64,000 nt of DNA from Leptospira idonii (lineage in GTDB: Bacteria; Spirochaetota; Leptospiria; Leptospirales; Leptospiraceae): contig NZ_RQHW01000010.1 in assembly GCF_004770995.1 (NCBI RefSeq), positions 67,008-131,007 on the forward strand. Reading direction: 5' to 3'. A model generated the notes under the pieces. The model did no database searches. It was not told where the DNA came from and worked only from the letters and a program-made list of their open reading frames with translations. Position numbers and translations under genes: made by a program. Shown piece by piece: positions 16,200 to 24,580 of the stretch. Within the stretch, counting starts at the first letter, position 1, and each line of letters starts with the position of its first letter.

Positions 16200-18182
16200 A
16201 AGAAAACGAATTTTCCCAACCTTCTTCCCTTCTCTAAGGGAGGTTTTGCGGGATTGGGAATCGGGCTCACTACCGGTTTGGTTCGAATGTTTCCGGTTCC
16301 CGGAATCGCTCTTCTCTCTTTTACCGTCTACATTTCTATTTTATTTCTCATTTGTTTGTATCCGAAAGAAATTCGGTTCCTACGAAAACAAAATAGGGAA
16401 TTTTGTTTTTGGTTTCTTTTCGGTTGTTTATTCACATCCGCAATTTTAATCTATCGTCCCATTCCTCATTCCTTTATTTTTGCAAAACCCGCCAAACAAG
16501 GATTTGCCTTGGAATTTCAAAAACAAATCCGCTCTATTCTGAAACGTTCTTCCTTTTCAAAAGAAGAAATTCTTGTTGCGGAAGGATTGGTATTGGGAAC
16601 AAGCAAGTCCCTTCCTAGTTCCTTAAAGGAAAAAGCGAAAAAAGGAGGAGTGCTGCATCTATTTGCGGCCTCTGGGCTTCATTTGGGAATTTTTTTAGGA
16701 GTGTTTCTATTTACTTTTAAGAAACTGTTTTGGTTTTCCAGAATCCTTCCCCTTATTCTCTCACTTCTACTCGGTTTTGTCTATTTATATTGTTTGGACT
16801 TTCCTGTTTCATTCATCCGAGCTTACTCATTTGCTTTTTATAGTTTTATAGGAACCATCTTTTATAGAAAAGCCCATCCTTCCGATATATTGTCTTATTC
16901 TTCCGCGACGGTAGCATTGGTTTTACCTGGAGATTTTTTAAGCGTAGGGTTTCTTCTTTCTTTCGGAGCAGTCTTCGGAATCTTTTATATAAAACCAATA
17001 TTAGATTCTTTGTTTCTAACTAAATCGAAACATTTTCTCAAAAACAACTTAACCTTATCTATCGCCTGTTCCCTTGCCAGTTTTCCATTTTTAGTCCATT
17101 ACTTTCATTCTTATTCCTTCGGAAGCATTCTAGTGAATTTATTTTTAGTTCCTTTTGCAGGAATCGTATTGCCATCGTTATATCTTTCTTTGGGTCTTGA
17201 GTTTTTATCTCTTCCTTACATCTCCCCAATGACCTGGCTTTTCTCGGAAGTGCTTATGAAAATTTTTATGAGATCCGTTTTGGAATCAGGAGATCGTCTA
17301 GGGTTCTGGATCTTTTGGGAAAAAACTCCTCGATCGATTTTGATTTATTTCTGCCTGATTTGCTTCACTCTTATTGTTCTTTACTTCCAAGACAAGAACC
17401 CATTCCTTTTCGGAAAGAAAGAGGATGACAGCAAAACTTCGGCTTTTCGGAAAAGAGGTTTTATTTTCTTATCCATCTTGTGCTTTTTTCCTTTCGGAAT
17501 TTGGATTTCCCGAACCGAAAAAAATTTCGAAACGATTGATTTTGTCCGCAAAGGGAGCGCCTTCTTCTTAAGAGGGAAATCCGTTTTTCTTTTAGGAAAT
17601 TGTTATTCCGCTTCCTCCTTCGATACATTCCGCAAAAAAATCTTTTCCGTTAAAATCGATGAAATTTATTTCGAAAAAGAATCTTGTCTTCGTTATGTGT
17701 TGGAACTATCGAAGGAATTCAGGAAAGAAGAAAAAGAAGAATTACATTCCAGGAAACGAATTCAAACCGTTGATCCAAAACTGGCTGAATGGCTGAGAGC
17801 AGATCCTACTTTGGGGAAATCGATCGCAATCGAAAAGAAAAAGCTGTTTTCTGTGTTTCCCTTTCCTTTGGAGGATGGGAGTTCATCTCCTGCAGTCCTT
17901 AGATTCACTGGAGATAAAAAATCATATTCTGATTTGTTTTCCCTCATTTCCTTTTACGAATCCCTTTGGAAACGGATGGATCCTCCCTCGGCTTCCCCAG
18001 ATTATATAAAAGGAATTCTCATTTTGGATTTTCCCAAATGGAGTAAGGAAAGCCCGGACGATTGGAAAAAATTTCAAAAACTACTTGGGATTTCCTCCTC
18101 TTGGAAAATGATGAGCGTAGAGGATTTTTTTGCCAGCTCCCTTTCAGAAACTAACCGAGATCCAAGCCTATCTTTCCACTAA
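16197..18182 (+). CDS. ComEC/Rec2-like DNA-uptake membrane protein
   Basis: 661 residues. The Competence-domain signature GGVLHLFAASGLHLGIF (about residues 150-166) followed by about nine transmembrane helices (to about 420) identifies the ComEC/Rec2 channel that moves single-stranded DNA across the inner membrane. A hydrophobic N-terminus precedes it. Full-length ComEC ends in a metallo-beta-lactamase-like nuclease domain with HxHxDH; here the C-terminal 230 residues have no such motif and look like a degenerate remnant. The channel part may thus work without its own nuclease. Its end overlaps the start of rsmA by 53 bases. The start codon is in a hairpin. Confidence 0.85.
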   Translation: MKKTNFPNLLPFSKGGFAGLGIGLTTGLVRMFPVPGIALLSFTVYISILFLICLYPKEIRFLRKQNREFCFWFLFGCLFTSAILIYRPIPHSFIFAKPAKQGFALEFQKQIRSILKRSSFSKEEILVAEGLVLGTSKSLPSSLKEKAKKGGVLHLFAASGLHLGIFLGVFLFTFKKLFWFSRILPLILSLLLGFVYLYCLDFPVSFIRAYSFAFYSFIGTIFYRKAHPSDILSYSSATVALVLPGDFLSVGFLLSFGAVFGIFYIKPILDSLFLTKSKHFLKNNLTLSIACSLASFPFLVHYFHSYSFGSILVNLFLVPFAGIVLPSLYLSLGLEFLSLPYISPMTWLFSEVLMKIFMRSVLESGDRLGFWIFWEKTPRSILIYFCLICFTLIVLYFQDKNPFLFGKKEDDSKTSAFRKRGFIFLSILCFFPFGIWISRTEKNFETIDFVRKGSAFFLRGKSVFLLGNCYSASSFDTFRKKIFSVKIDEIYFEKESCLRYVLELSKEFRKEEKEELHSRKRIQTVDPKLAEWLRADPTLGKSIAIEKKKLFSVFPFPLEDGSSSPAVLRFTGDKKSYSDLFSLISFYESLWKRMDPPSASPDYIKGILILDFPKWSKESPDDWKKFQKLLGISSSWKMMSVEDFFASSLSETNRDPSLSFH

Positions 18183-18999
18183 CGGATTGAATGCGCAAAA
18201 AAAATTCGGACAAAACTTTCTAATCGATCAGAATATAGTTCGGTTCATCGTCGAATCCGGTCGTCCTTATGTTTCCGAAGGGAATACGGAAGTGGCTGAA
18301 ATCGGAATCGGCTTAGGAACTCTCACCTACCCTATTTTGGAATTTCAAAAACCGACTCATCTTTTCGAAATCGACAAAGCATACATCGAACTGGCCCGGG
18401 AAAAATACCTTCCCGAGTTTCCTCAAGCGGTTCTCTACGAGGGAGACGCTTTGAAAAACCTTTCCCATGTGTTTGAAAAAGAAATTTTCATTTTCGGAAA
18501 CCTTCCTTACAATCTAACAAGCGATATTCTCACTCTCATTTCTACGGAATGTTCTTCTTGGAAAGGAGGGATTTTTATGGTGCAGAAAGAGTTCGCAGAA
18601 CGAATCACAGGTGAAATCTCCTCTCTTTCCCTTTTTCTGGAAGGATTGGGAAAAACGGAACTTTTGAAAACAGTTCATAAAAAATGTTTTTATCCTGCAC
18701 CGAAAGTGGATTCCGCTTTGATCCGAATCCTTCCCTATCCTCAGGAAAAAAGAATCTTCAAAAACAAAGCGGAGATTCAAATTTGGTCCAGACTGCTTCG
18801 TACTTTTTTTTGGGGAAAAAGAAAACAAATCCAAGTTAGTTTGCGCGAATCTCCTTTTTCTGCGGATCCTTTCTTCCAGGAGTCCGTACGCCTTTCCTGG
18901 GAAAAATTAAAAATCCCCGCCAATGCCCGGCCGGAAGAATTGAACAGAAAACAATTTCTGACTCTAGGTCAAGAATTGCTTGACCATATGTCACAGTGA
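18130..18999 (+). CDS. rsmA: 16S rRNA (adenine1518/1519-N6) dimethyltransferase
   Basis: 289 residues. Dimethylates the two adenines of the 3'-terminal helix 45 of 16S rRNA. Signatures: FGQNFLID near the N-terminus, the SAM-binding EIGIGLGTLT, acidic residue after the second strand (FEIDKA), and the catalytic NLPYNLTSDI. The C-terminal helical domain is complete. The preferred start is TTG at 18130, inside the 3' end of the ComEC-like gene in another frame; TTG at 18187 is too close to the first conserved block. Overlap implies translational coupling. Also known as ksgA. Confidence 0.93.
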   Translation: MPAPFQKLTEIQAYLSTNGLNAQKKFGQNFLIDQNIVRFIVESGRPYVSEGNTEVAEIGIGLGTLTYPILEFQKPTHLFEIDKAYIELAREKYLPEFPQAVLYEGDALKNLSHVFEKEIFIFGNLPYNLTSDILTLISTECSSWKGGIFMVQKEFAERITGEISSLSLFLEGLGKTELLKTVHKKCFYPAPKVDSALIRILPYPQEKRIFKNKAEIQIWSRLLRTFFWGKRKQIQVSLRESPFSADPFFQESVRLSWEKLKIPANARPEELNRKQFLTLGQELLDHMSQ

Positions 19000-19017
19000 T
19001 GTCATAACTTAGCAGTT

Positions 19018-20283
19018 ATGCTCGAGAATTTCACACCTCCGCCATTTGTAACGTATGCCATTCCTGGTTTCTTTATTCTCATTGGACTGGAAGTCGCCTT
19101 AGGTGCCTGGAAAAACAGGCAACTCTATCGACTGAATGATTCGATTGCCGACCTGAGCACAGGAATCATTTCCCAACTTTGGGGGTTGTTTCAGAAAGGG
19201 GTTGGGCTTTTCGCTTTTTTTTATATCTACGAGCACTTCGGTCTTTTTAAAGATTTCCTCACAGTTTCCAATCCTTTGGCGTGGCTCCTTTGTTTGGTTT
19301 TGCAAGACCTATGTTACTACTGGTCTCATAGACTTTCCCATGAAGTGAACTTTTTCTGGGCGGGACATGTGATCCACCATCACAGTGAAGAATACAATCT
19401 TGTGGTAGCTCTTCGCCAAACCGGACTCGGTGGAATTGTTTCTTGGATTTTTTACGTTCCTTTGGCTCTCATCGGTTTCGATCCTTGGTTGTATCTGGCA
19501 ACAGGGCAGCTCAATTTGATCTATCAATTTTGGGTACACACTAAGGCGGTAGGAAATTTAGGCACGATTGCGGAATACATCCTTTCCACTCCTTCCCACC
19601 ACAGAGTGCATCATGCTATCAATCCGAAATACATCGATAGAAACCATGGTGGAATTTTTATCCTTTGGGATCGTATGTTCGGAACCTTCCAAGTAGAAGA
19701 AGAAGAATGTGTGTACGGAACGGTAAAACCTCTGCGAAGTTTTAATCCTGTTTATGCTAACTACCACTACTATTGGGAACTCATCCAACAATCCTTCCGT
19801 GCGAAGGGAATTCTCAATAAGATCAAAGTTTTCCTTATGCCTCCCGGTTGGTTTCCATCGGAAAACGGCAAACCTTCCGGATTTTTACCAATTCCGGAAG
19901 TAAGCCCTAAGTCCTTTGTGAAATATGACCCGAATCCGAGTGCAGAAGTACGATCCTATACAACCGCTTGGTTCGTAGGGGTTTTACTCCTCTCTTTCGC
20001 CTTTCTTCTTTTTATCGCTAAGTTCGACTTTCTCTCCCAAGTTCTGTTTGCTGCTTGGGTGACCCTTTCCCTTGTTTCCATCAATGCGATGATTGAGGGC
20101 AAATCATGGGGAGGGAGTTTGGAAATCGCAAGATTGATTTTAGGTTTTGTGCTTTTAGGTTACTTCGGACTAGGATGGGTCTCTTATTCTATCGGAACCA
20201 TGTTCCTTTTGATGGCAGGAATCCATTTTTATAGAACCCAAGACCCCAAGAGGGCGAATGTAAAGCTGCAACCTCAAAATTAA
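19018..20283 (+). CDS. Fatty acid hydroxylase / sterol desaturase family membrane enzyme
   Basis: 421 residues, with about eight transmembrane helices. Three His clusters that bind the di-iron centre are visible: HRLSHE (about residue 103), HVIHHHSE (about 117-124) and HHRVHH (about 198). Family members hydroxylate or desaturate lipids with O2. The extended length and the C-terminal membrane segment resemble alkylglycerol monooxygenases, which cleave ether lipids; that narrower call is inference. The gene begins 19 bases after rsmA and is closed by a terminator at 20312-20339. Confidence 0.85.
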   Translation: MLENFTPPPFVTYAIPGFFILIGLEVALGAWKNRQLYRLNDSIADLSTGIISQLWGLFQKGVGLFAFFYIYEHFGLFKDFLTVSNPLAWLLCLVLQDLCYYWSHRLSHEVNFFWAGHVIHHHSEEYNLVVALRQTGLGGIVSWIFYVPLALIGFDPWLYLATGQLNLIYQFWVHTKAVGNLGTIAEYILSTPSHHRVHHAINPKYIDRNHGGIFILWDRMFGTFQVEEEECVYGTVKPLRSFNPVYANYHYYWELIQQSFRAKGILNKIKVFLMPPGWFPSENGKPSGFLPIPEVSPKSFVKYDPNPSAEVRSYTTAWFVGVLLLSFAFLLFIAKFDFLSQVLFAAWVTLSLVSINAMIEGKSWGGSLEIARLILGFVLLGYFGLGWVSYSIGTMFLLMAGIHFYRTQDPKRANVKLQPQN

Positions 20284-20311
20284 TCGGGGAGGAATTTCTT
20301 TCCACAGCCGG

Positions 20312-20341
20312 AAAAGGGAGAACTTTGCGTCTCCCTTTTCT
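20312..20341 (+). terminator. Intrinsic terminator
   Basis: AAAAGGGAGA (20312-20321), loop of 8, TCTCCCTTTT (20330-20339): a perfect 10-bp stem ending in T residues, 29 bases after the sterol-desaturase-family gene. Confidence 0.75.
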
Positions 20342-20367
20342 ATGTACGAGGGGTGGATGGAGATTTT

Positions 20368-20478
20368 GTAGTACCTACTACGGGGTTTTATCCTCCCATG
20401 TAGGAACTCCTACAGAAAATTAGAAATTCCTAATCCTCCTAACTCGGTTTACCTCCCTAAATGTGGTACCTACCGCAC
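20368..20478. repeat. Cluster of three short palindromes
   Basis: GTAGTACCTACTAC (20368-20381), TGTAGGAACTCCTACA (20399-20414) and an imperfect GTGGTACCTACCGC (20463-20476) stand in a 300-base gene-free gap. The first and third are variants of one motif; the second recurs at 39383-39396 as GTAGGAACTCCTAC. They look like dispersed intergenic palindromic repeats. No coding frame, RNA gene or obvious strong promoter is visible in the rest of the gap, apart from a TTGACC near 20563. Confidence 0.5.
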
Positions 20479-20623
20479 TCACTCCCCTTCTCCCTATGAC
20501 GAAACTGAGAAAAAAATGTGACATAATCACATAAATCCCCCGAATGAGGGCACCCCTTTTCCTTGACCGAAAACCTTTGCGTGAGATTTTGGCATTGCAC
20601 AATAAAATGTGAGGGCGAAAAAG

Positions 20624-21409
20624 ATGAAACGAAAGCGAACTTTGTTCTTAATTCTGGGGGCGATCCTATTTGTGGTCTCCTTCTCGGCATTTGCCTCTTA
20701 TCAAAAGCGTAAAAATGGACCAGTTTTCCTAGATAACCACGTTTTCCAAAGATACCAAGAAAAATGGGGCCTTTGGGTAGACTTCCGCACTGAAAAGAAG
20801 AGCCTAGAGGCAAAGGTGCAAGAGTTTGGAGCGGACTTCCAAGAAGTAGTGGAACTCAATTCTATCACAGAGAAAGAAAAGAAAAAAGTTTCCAGACCTA
20901 TTTTCATTCCCTATAGCAAAGAATACTCCCAATCCTTACAAGAAGCGGGAAGTTTCAGAGAGGCAATCGACTCTCAAATCGACCAATTTATCTGGCCGGT
21001 GCTCCCCAACAACAGAACCCGCATTTCCTCCCGCATCGGACGTAGATGGAACACACTTCATACGGGAGTAGACATCGCCATTCCTAAAGAATCGATCGTT
21101 CTAGCGGCAGCGGATGGAGTTGTGGAAGTGGCAGGAAGAAGTGGAGACTATGGACTCGCAGTCAAACTCTATCATACGGATCTCAATCACTTCCATACGG
21201 TTTACGGTCACAACAACCTCCTCTTGGTAAAACCCGGAGATGTAGTTAAAAAAGGCCAGATCATCGCACTTTCCGGCAACACAGGAAAATCCACAGGACC
21301 TCATGTTCATTTCGAAGTCAGATACCACAACGTATATCTCAACCCGGAAAACTTCCTGACTCCTTTTGAAGAAGGGGTTGCCACAAGCATGGTGAGCTTT
21401 GCTAATTAA
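20624..21409 (+). CDS. M23 (LytM-type) peptidase, membrane-anchored
   Basis: About 261 residues. An N-terminal signal-anchor helix (7-25) follows KRKR; the region to about 125 is a helical linker; the last 140 residues are a LytM domain. Zinc ligands are visible in HTGVDIAIP (His, Asp) and HVHFE (His), with a further His in the YGHNN segment. It should cut peptidoglycan cross-links or act in division or envelope control, at the periplasmic face. A GTG at 20609 is possible, but GAGGG (20611-20615) is 8 bases before the ATG at 20624, which I prefer. Followed by the HAD gene after 6 bases. Confidence 0.88.
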   Translation: MKRKRTLFLILGAILFVVSFSAFASYQKRKNGPVFLDNHVFQRYQEKWGLWVDFRTEKKSLEAKVQEFGADFQEVVELNSITEKEKKKVSRPIFIPYSKEYSQSLQEAGSFREAIDSQIDQFIWPVLPNNRTRISSRIGRRWNTLHTGVDIAIPKESIVLAAADGVVEVAGRSGDYGLAVKLYHTDLNHFHTVYGHNNLLLVKPGDVVKKGQIIALSGNTGKSTGPHVHFEVRYHNVYLNPENFLTPFEEGVATSMVSFAN

Positions 21410-21415
21410 TTTTTA

Positions 21416-22252
21416 GTGAGTTCTAAATCATTTCCTGTAAAAAGTTGGGTTCCCGAAATTCACGAGAACCTAACTCGCATTATTTCCTCATCCTCCGGAC
21501 TTGCCTGCTTCGATTTTGATAATACTCTAATCAGAAACGATTTCGGTGAAAAAATGATGGAGACCATCCTGAAAGAAGGGATGTTGTTCCTTCCCAAAGA
21601 CCTATCTCCCCTCTTTCGGAACAAAGAGTATTGGAAAAATCACAACGAACACACTCTCTCCGAAAGAGAACATTTGGTTTGGGAAGAGTATTCCTATCAA
21701 TTGAAAGAATTCGGTACGGAACAAGGATACAGATGGACCGCCTTTTTATTCCAAGGGATGAACAAAGAAGATTTTTATTCTCTCTCTCGAAGAACCTGGG
21801 AAAGAGTCTCCACTCCTCGCTCCGAATCCTCCGTTTTTCCCCAATCGGAAATGGTGGATCTCATCGGTTTTTTGCACCAACACGCTTGGAAAGTGTACAT
21901 TGTGACCGCTTCTCCCGAACCGGGAATCGCCGCAATAGCACATCATTTTCCTGTCCCGGAACAAAACGTGATCGGTATGAGACAAGAGGTCGATGCAAAC
22001 GGCAAGTTCAAACATCAATTGATAGAACCTTATACTTACGGAGAAGGTAAAGTGGAAGCCATCAAAGGCAGAATCGGAGAATTGCCGGATCTAGCATTCG
22101 GGGATTCTTTCAACGATTATCCAATGTTATGTTCTGCAAAAAAGTTAGGAGTTGCTATCGACAAAGGCAATCCTGAATTCGTAAACGCATGTAAGGAAAA
22201 AGGAATTGCGATTCAACCCTTTTTCCGATTCCAAGAAACATCTTCCCTATAA
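21416..22252 (+). CDS. HAD-superfamily phosphatase (SerB-like, HAD-IB)
   Basis: 278 residues. HAD motif I is FDFDNTLIRND (about 36-46) with both catalytic Asp residues, motif II is the Thr in YIVTASPEPG, the Lys comes from GEGKVEAIK, and motif IV is FGDSFNDYPML. All are intact, so it is an active Mg-dependent phosphatase or phosphotransferase. The helical cap after motif I is larger than in PSP enzymes. Substrate unknown; phosphoserine or phosphocholine types are possible. GTG start directly after the M23 gene, and rsmI follows within 6 bases, so this is one operon. Confidence 0.85.
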   Translation: MSSKSFPVKSWVPEIHENLTRIISSSSGLACFDFDNTLIRNDFGEKMMETILKEGMLFLPKDLSPLFRNKEYWKNHNEHTLSEREHLVWEEYSYQLKEFGTEQGYRWTAFLFQGMNKEDFYSLSRRTWERVSTPRSESSVFPQSEMVDLIGFLHQHAWKVYIVTASPEPGIAAIAHHFPVPEQNVIGMRQEVDANGKFKHQLIEPYTYGEGKVEAIKGRIGELPDLAFGDSFNDYPMLCSAKKLGVAIDKGNPEFVNACKEKGIAIQPFFRFQETSSL

Positions 22253-22258
22253 ACAACT

Positions 22259-22945
22259 ATGCCTACACTTTACCTCGTATCCAATTCATTAGGTGATGAC
22301 AGAGATCTGCCTCCCAGAACCAAAGAACTTTTAGAAACCGCCGACTTGATTCTAGGAGAAGAACATAGAACCACATCCACTCTTCTCAAAAAACTGGGAA
22401 TCTCTCGCAGCTTCGAAATCTGCAACGAACATACTTCCGAAGAGGAATTGGAAGAACTGGGTCTCAAACTAGCGCAGACCCAATTAACATGCATTATCTC
22501 CGATTCGGGAAGTCCCGGATTAGAAGATCCTGCGAGAAGATTGGTTCCTATCGCGTGGGATATGGGAGTGGAAGTGAAATCCGCCCCCGGTCCTACTGCC
22601 GCCATAGCAGCACTCACCTCTTCCGGATTTCAATCTTCCCCCTTCACCTTTTTGGGATTTCTTCCCAGAGAACAAAAGGAAAGAGAAAAGGAGATTAAGA
22701 TCTATCTGGGACTGGGCCACACTCTCGTTTTTTACGAAACTCCCTATCGAACCAAAAACCTTCTAGAGTCCTTGGCCAAACTTGTCCCTTCCGACAGAAG
22801 GATCTTCCTCAGTTTAGGAATTTCCACGGAATCAGAGCAAAATTTCAGAGGAACTGCGAAGGAAGTCTTTCTAAAGGCGGCAAAAGTCCCAAAACTCCCT
22901 CCCGTATTCGTAATTGAAGAGAAAAAACAAAAACATTATAGATAG
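22259..22945 (+). CDS. rsmI: 16S rRNA 2'-O-methyltransferase, RsmI-like
   Basis: 228 residues, tetrapyrrole-methylase fold. The N-terminal LYLVSNSLGD, the DSGSPGLEDPA block and the SAPGPTAAIAAL and FYETPYR segments match the RsmI family, which methylates the ribose of C1402 in 16S rRNA using SAM. It is shorter than Escherichia coli RsmI and lacks part of its C-terminal extension. The paralogous group also includes metabolic methylases, so the rRNA target is likely but not certain. Last gene of the M23-HAD-rsmI run; GAG-type ribosome-binding site is weak. Confidence 0.82.
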   Translation: MPTLYLVSNSLGDDRDLPPRTKELLETADLILGEEHRTTSTLLKKLGISRSFEICNEHTSEEELEELGLKLAQTQLTCIISDSGSPGLEDPARRLVPIAWDMGVEVKSAPGPTAAIAALTSSGFQSSPFTFLGFLPREQKEREKEIKIYLGLGHTLVFYETPYRTKNLLESLAKLVPSDRRIFLSLGISTESEQNFRGTAKEVFLKAAKVPKLPPVFVIEEKKQKHYR

Positions 22946-22983
22946 TTCCTTGACTTTCCCTCTGTTATATTGGAGTTTGAGTT

Positions 22984-23607
22984 ATGGCTACTAAACTAGA
23001 ATCCTCATCTGACACTCAAGAAGCACCTTTTGCCGAATCGGGTGATTATATAACAGATGTCGTAAAAGAAAATTTAAAGCTCATTCGCCACACAAAAGGT
23101 TTCTCCCTAGATAAACTTGCCAATCGATGCGGTGTCAGCCGGGCAATGTTGTCCCAAATCGAACAGGGCAAATCAGTGCCTACCATTTCGGTTCTTTGGA
23201 AGATTGCCAACGGACTCAATGTCCCATTTGCGGAACTACTCAAAGAAAAAAACCAAGATGGAATTCATGTTCTCAAAGCGGAGAATTCAAAAGTATTATA
23301 TTCCAATTCCAAGGTATTTTCGAGCAGAGCCCTCTTTCCTTTTTTAGGAAACCGCAAAACTGAATTCTACGAACTCATTTTAAAACCAGGCGGACACGAA
23401 GTTTCGGAAGCTCATAAAACAGGTACTACGGAAAATATAGTAGTCGTATCCGGCAAACTCCGTCTTCGTTTGGGAGAAAAGGTAGTCGAGCTGGAACCGA
23501 AAGATTCTGTATTCTTCAAAGCGGACGTATCTCACGAATACTCCAATCCTACCGACCAAGAAACGGTAATGTATTTGGTCATGGATTATATCGACGAAGT
23601 AGGTTAA
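22984..23607 (+). CDS. XRE-family regulator with C-terminal cupin domain
   Basis: 207 residues. An N-terminal helix-turn-helix (about 30-85: [28 protein letters not shown]) is followed by a cupin_2 barrel (about 125-200) with a [17 protein letters not shown] segment that carries candidate ligand His and Glu residues. Such proteins sense a small metabolite in the cupin and usually repress nearby amino-acid or polyamine genes. No direct target is evident; prmA follows 28 bases later. GGAG-type site upstream is TTGGAG at 22971. Confidence 0.9.
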   Translation: MATKLESSSDTQEAPFAESGDYITDVVKENLKLIRHTKGFSLDKLANRCGVSRAMLSQIEQGKSVPTISVLWKIANGLNVPFAELLKEKNQDGIHVLKAENSKVLYSNSKVFSSRALFPFLGNRKTEFYELILKPGGHEVSEAHKTGTTENIVVVSGKLRLRLGEKVVELEPKDSVFFKADVSHEYSNPTDQETVMYLVMDYIDEVG

Positions 23608-23635
23608 TTCCTACTTCTTCTTTTTCTATTTCAAT

Positions 23636-24574
23636 TTGGAATACAGAGAACTTAAAGTCAACCTGCCGAAAGAAGGCTCCGATGGTTTGTATGAACTTTT
23701 GGATACCATTTCCGTTGCAGGATATTATGAAATTTTATTCGACGGGGATGCGCCTAAAGAGCCGGAACAAGAAGGCATCCTAAGAGAAAATACAAATATT
23801 CGCATTTACTTAAATACTGATGAGATAGATAAAGAAATCAAAATTCTAATCTATCTCAAAATCAATTTTTTAGGAAATGCCAGTTACGAATCCAGAATCA
23901 TTGAAACAAGAGATTACGAAGAAGCCTATAAGGAATATTATAAACCGTTTCAAGTAGGCAGCAAACTTTGGGTCATCCCTACTTGGGAAAAGGAATCCGA
24001 AGTAACAAAAGCGCTTTGGGAACCGACTGGAGGAATTCCTCTTTTCATCAATCCTGGAGTCGCTTTCGGAACAGGTCACCACGAGACCACCAAACTCATC
24101 TTAGAAAGACTCGATCGATTAACAAACGAAAACGAATCAGGAAAACCTTTATTTTTTTCCGCCTGCGATATAGGAACAGGTTCGGGGATTTTATCCATCG
24201 GGCTTGCCAGACTGGGCTGCGAAAGAATTTTCGCATTGGATATTGATCCTAACGCAGTAAAAGCGGCATGGTCCAACTGGCAGGAGAATACATTCGCAAA
24301 AAAAACCAGTTTTACTGTGGAAGAATCGGGGATAGACAATCCGAATTTGTTCGGCCCTTCCTATGACATTGCCATAGCAAACATCACTTTCGCCGTTTTA
24401 TCCCAAAACATTCATCATTTAGCCAAAGTAAATTCCAAACGATTGTTATTCTCAGGAATCATCACAGAGAAAAAAGACGCATTTTTGGATTTATTAGGAA
24501 AACATCTCCCCGGAAAACTTTTATTTTCCGAGGAATGGAACGAATGGTGGGTTTTAGACTGGGTGAAAAACTAA
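23636..24574 (+). CDS. prmA: Ribosomal protein L11 methyltransferase
   Basis: 312 residues. Trimethylates Lys and alpha-amino groups of ribosomal protein L11 with SAM. The SAM-binding loop is DIGTGSGILSIGLARLG, preceded by the PrmA-type GVAFGTGHHETT, followed by acidic ALDIDPNA and the NIT(F) catalytic-loop region (IANITFAVL). The N-terminal L11-recognition domain is present. Start is TTG at 23636; no other start keeps the N-terminus. Convergent with the 7TMR kinase-like gene 6 bases away. Confidence 0.9.
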   Translation: MEYRELKVNLPKEGSDGLYELLDTISVAGYYEILFDGDAPKEPEQEGILRENTNIRIYLNTDEIDKEIKILIYLKINFLGNASYESRIIETRDYEEAYKEYYKPFQVGSKLWVIPTWEKESEVTKALWEPTGGIPLFINPGVAFGTGHHETTKLILERLDRLTNENESGKPLFFSACDIGTGSGILSIGLARLGCERIFALDIDPNAVKAAWSNWQENTFAKKTSFTVEESGIDNPNLFGPSYDIAIANITFAVLSQNIHHLAKVNSKRLLFSGIITEKKDAFLDLLGKHLPGKLLFSEEWNEWWVLDWVKN

Positions 24575-24580
24575 TTACGA

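Noticed and set aside
20585..20605. TTGGCATTGCAC considered as a second sigma-54 promoter before the M23 gene
   Set aside because: GG and GC are only 6 bases apart, not 12, so the -24/-12 spacing fails.
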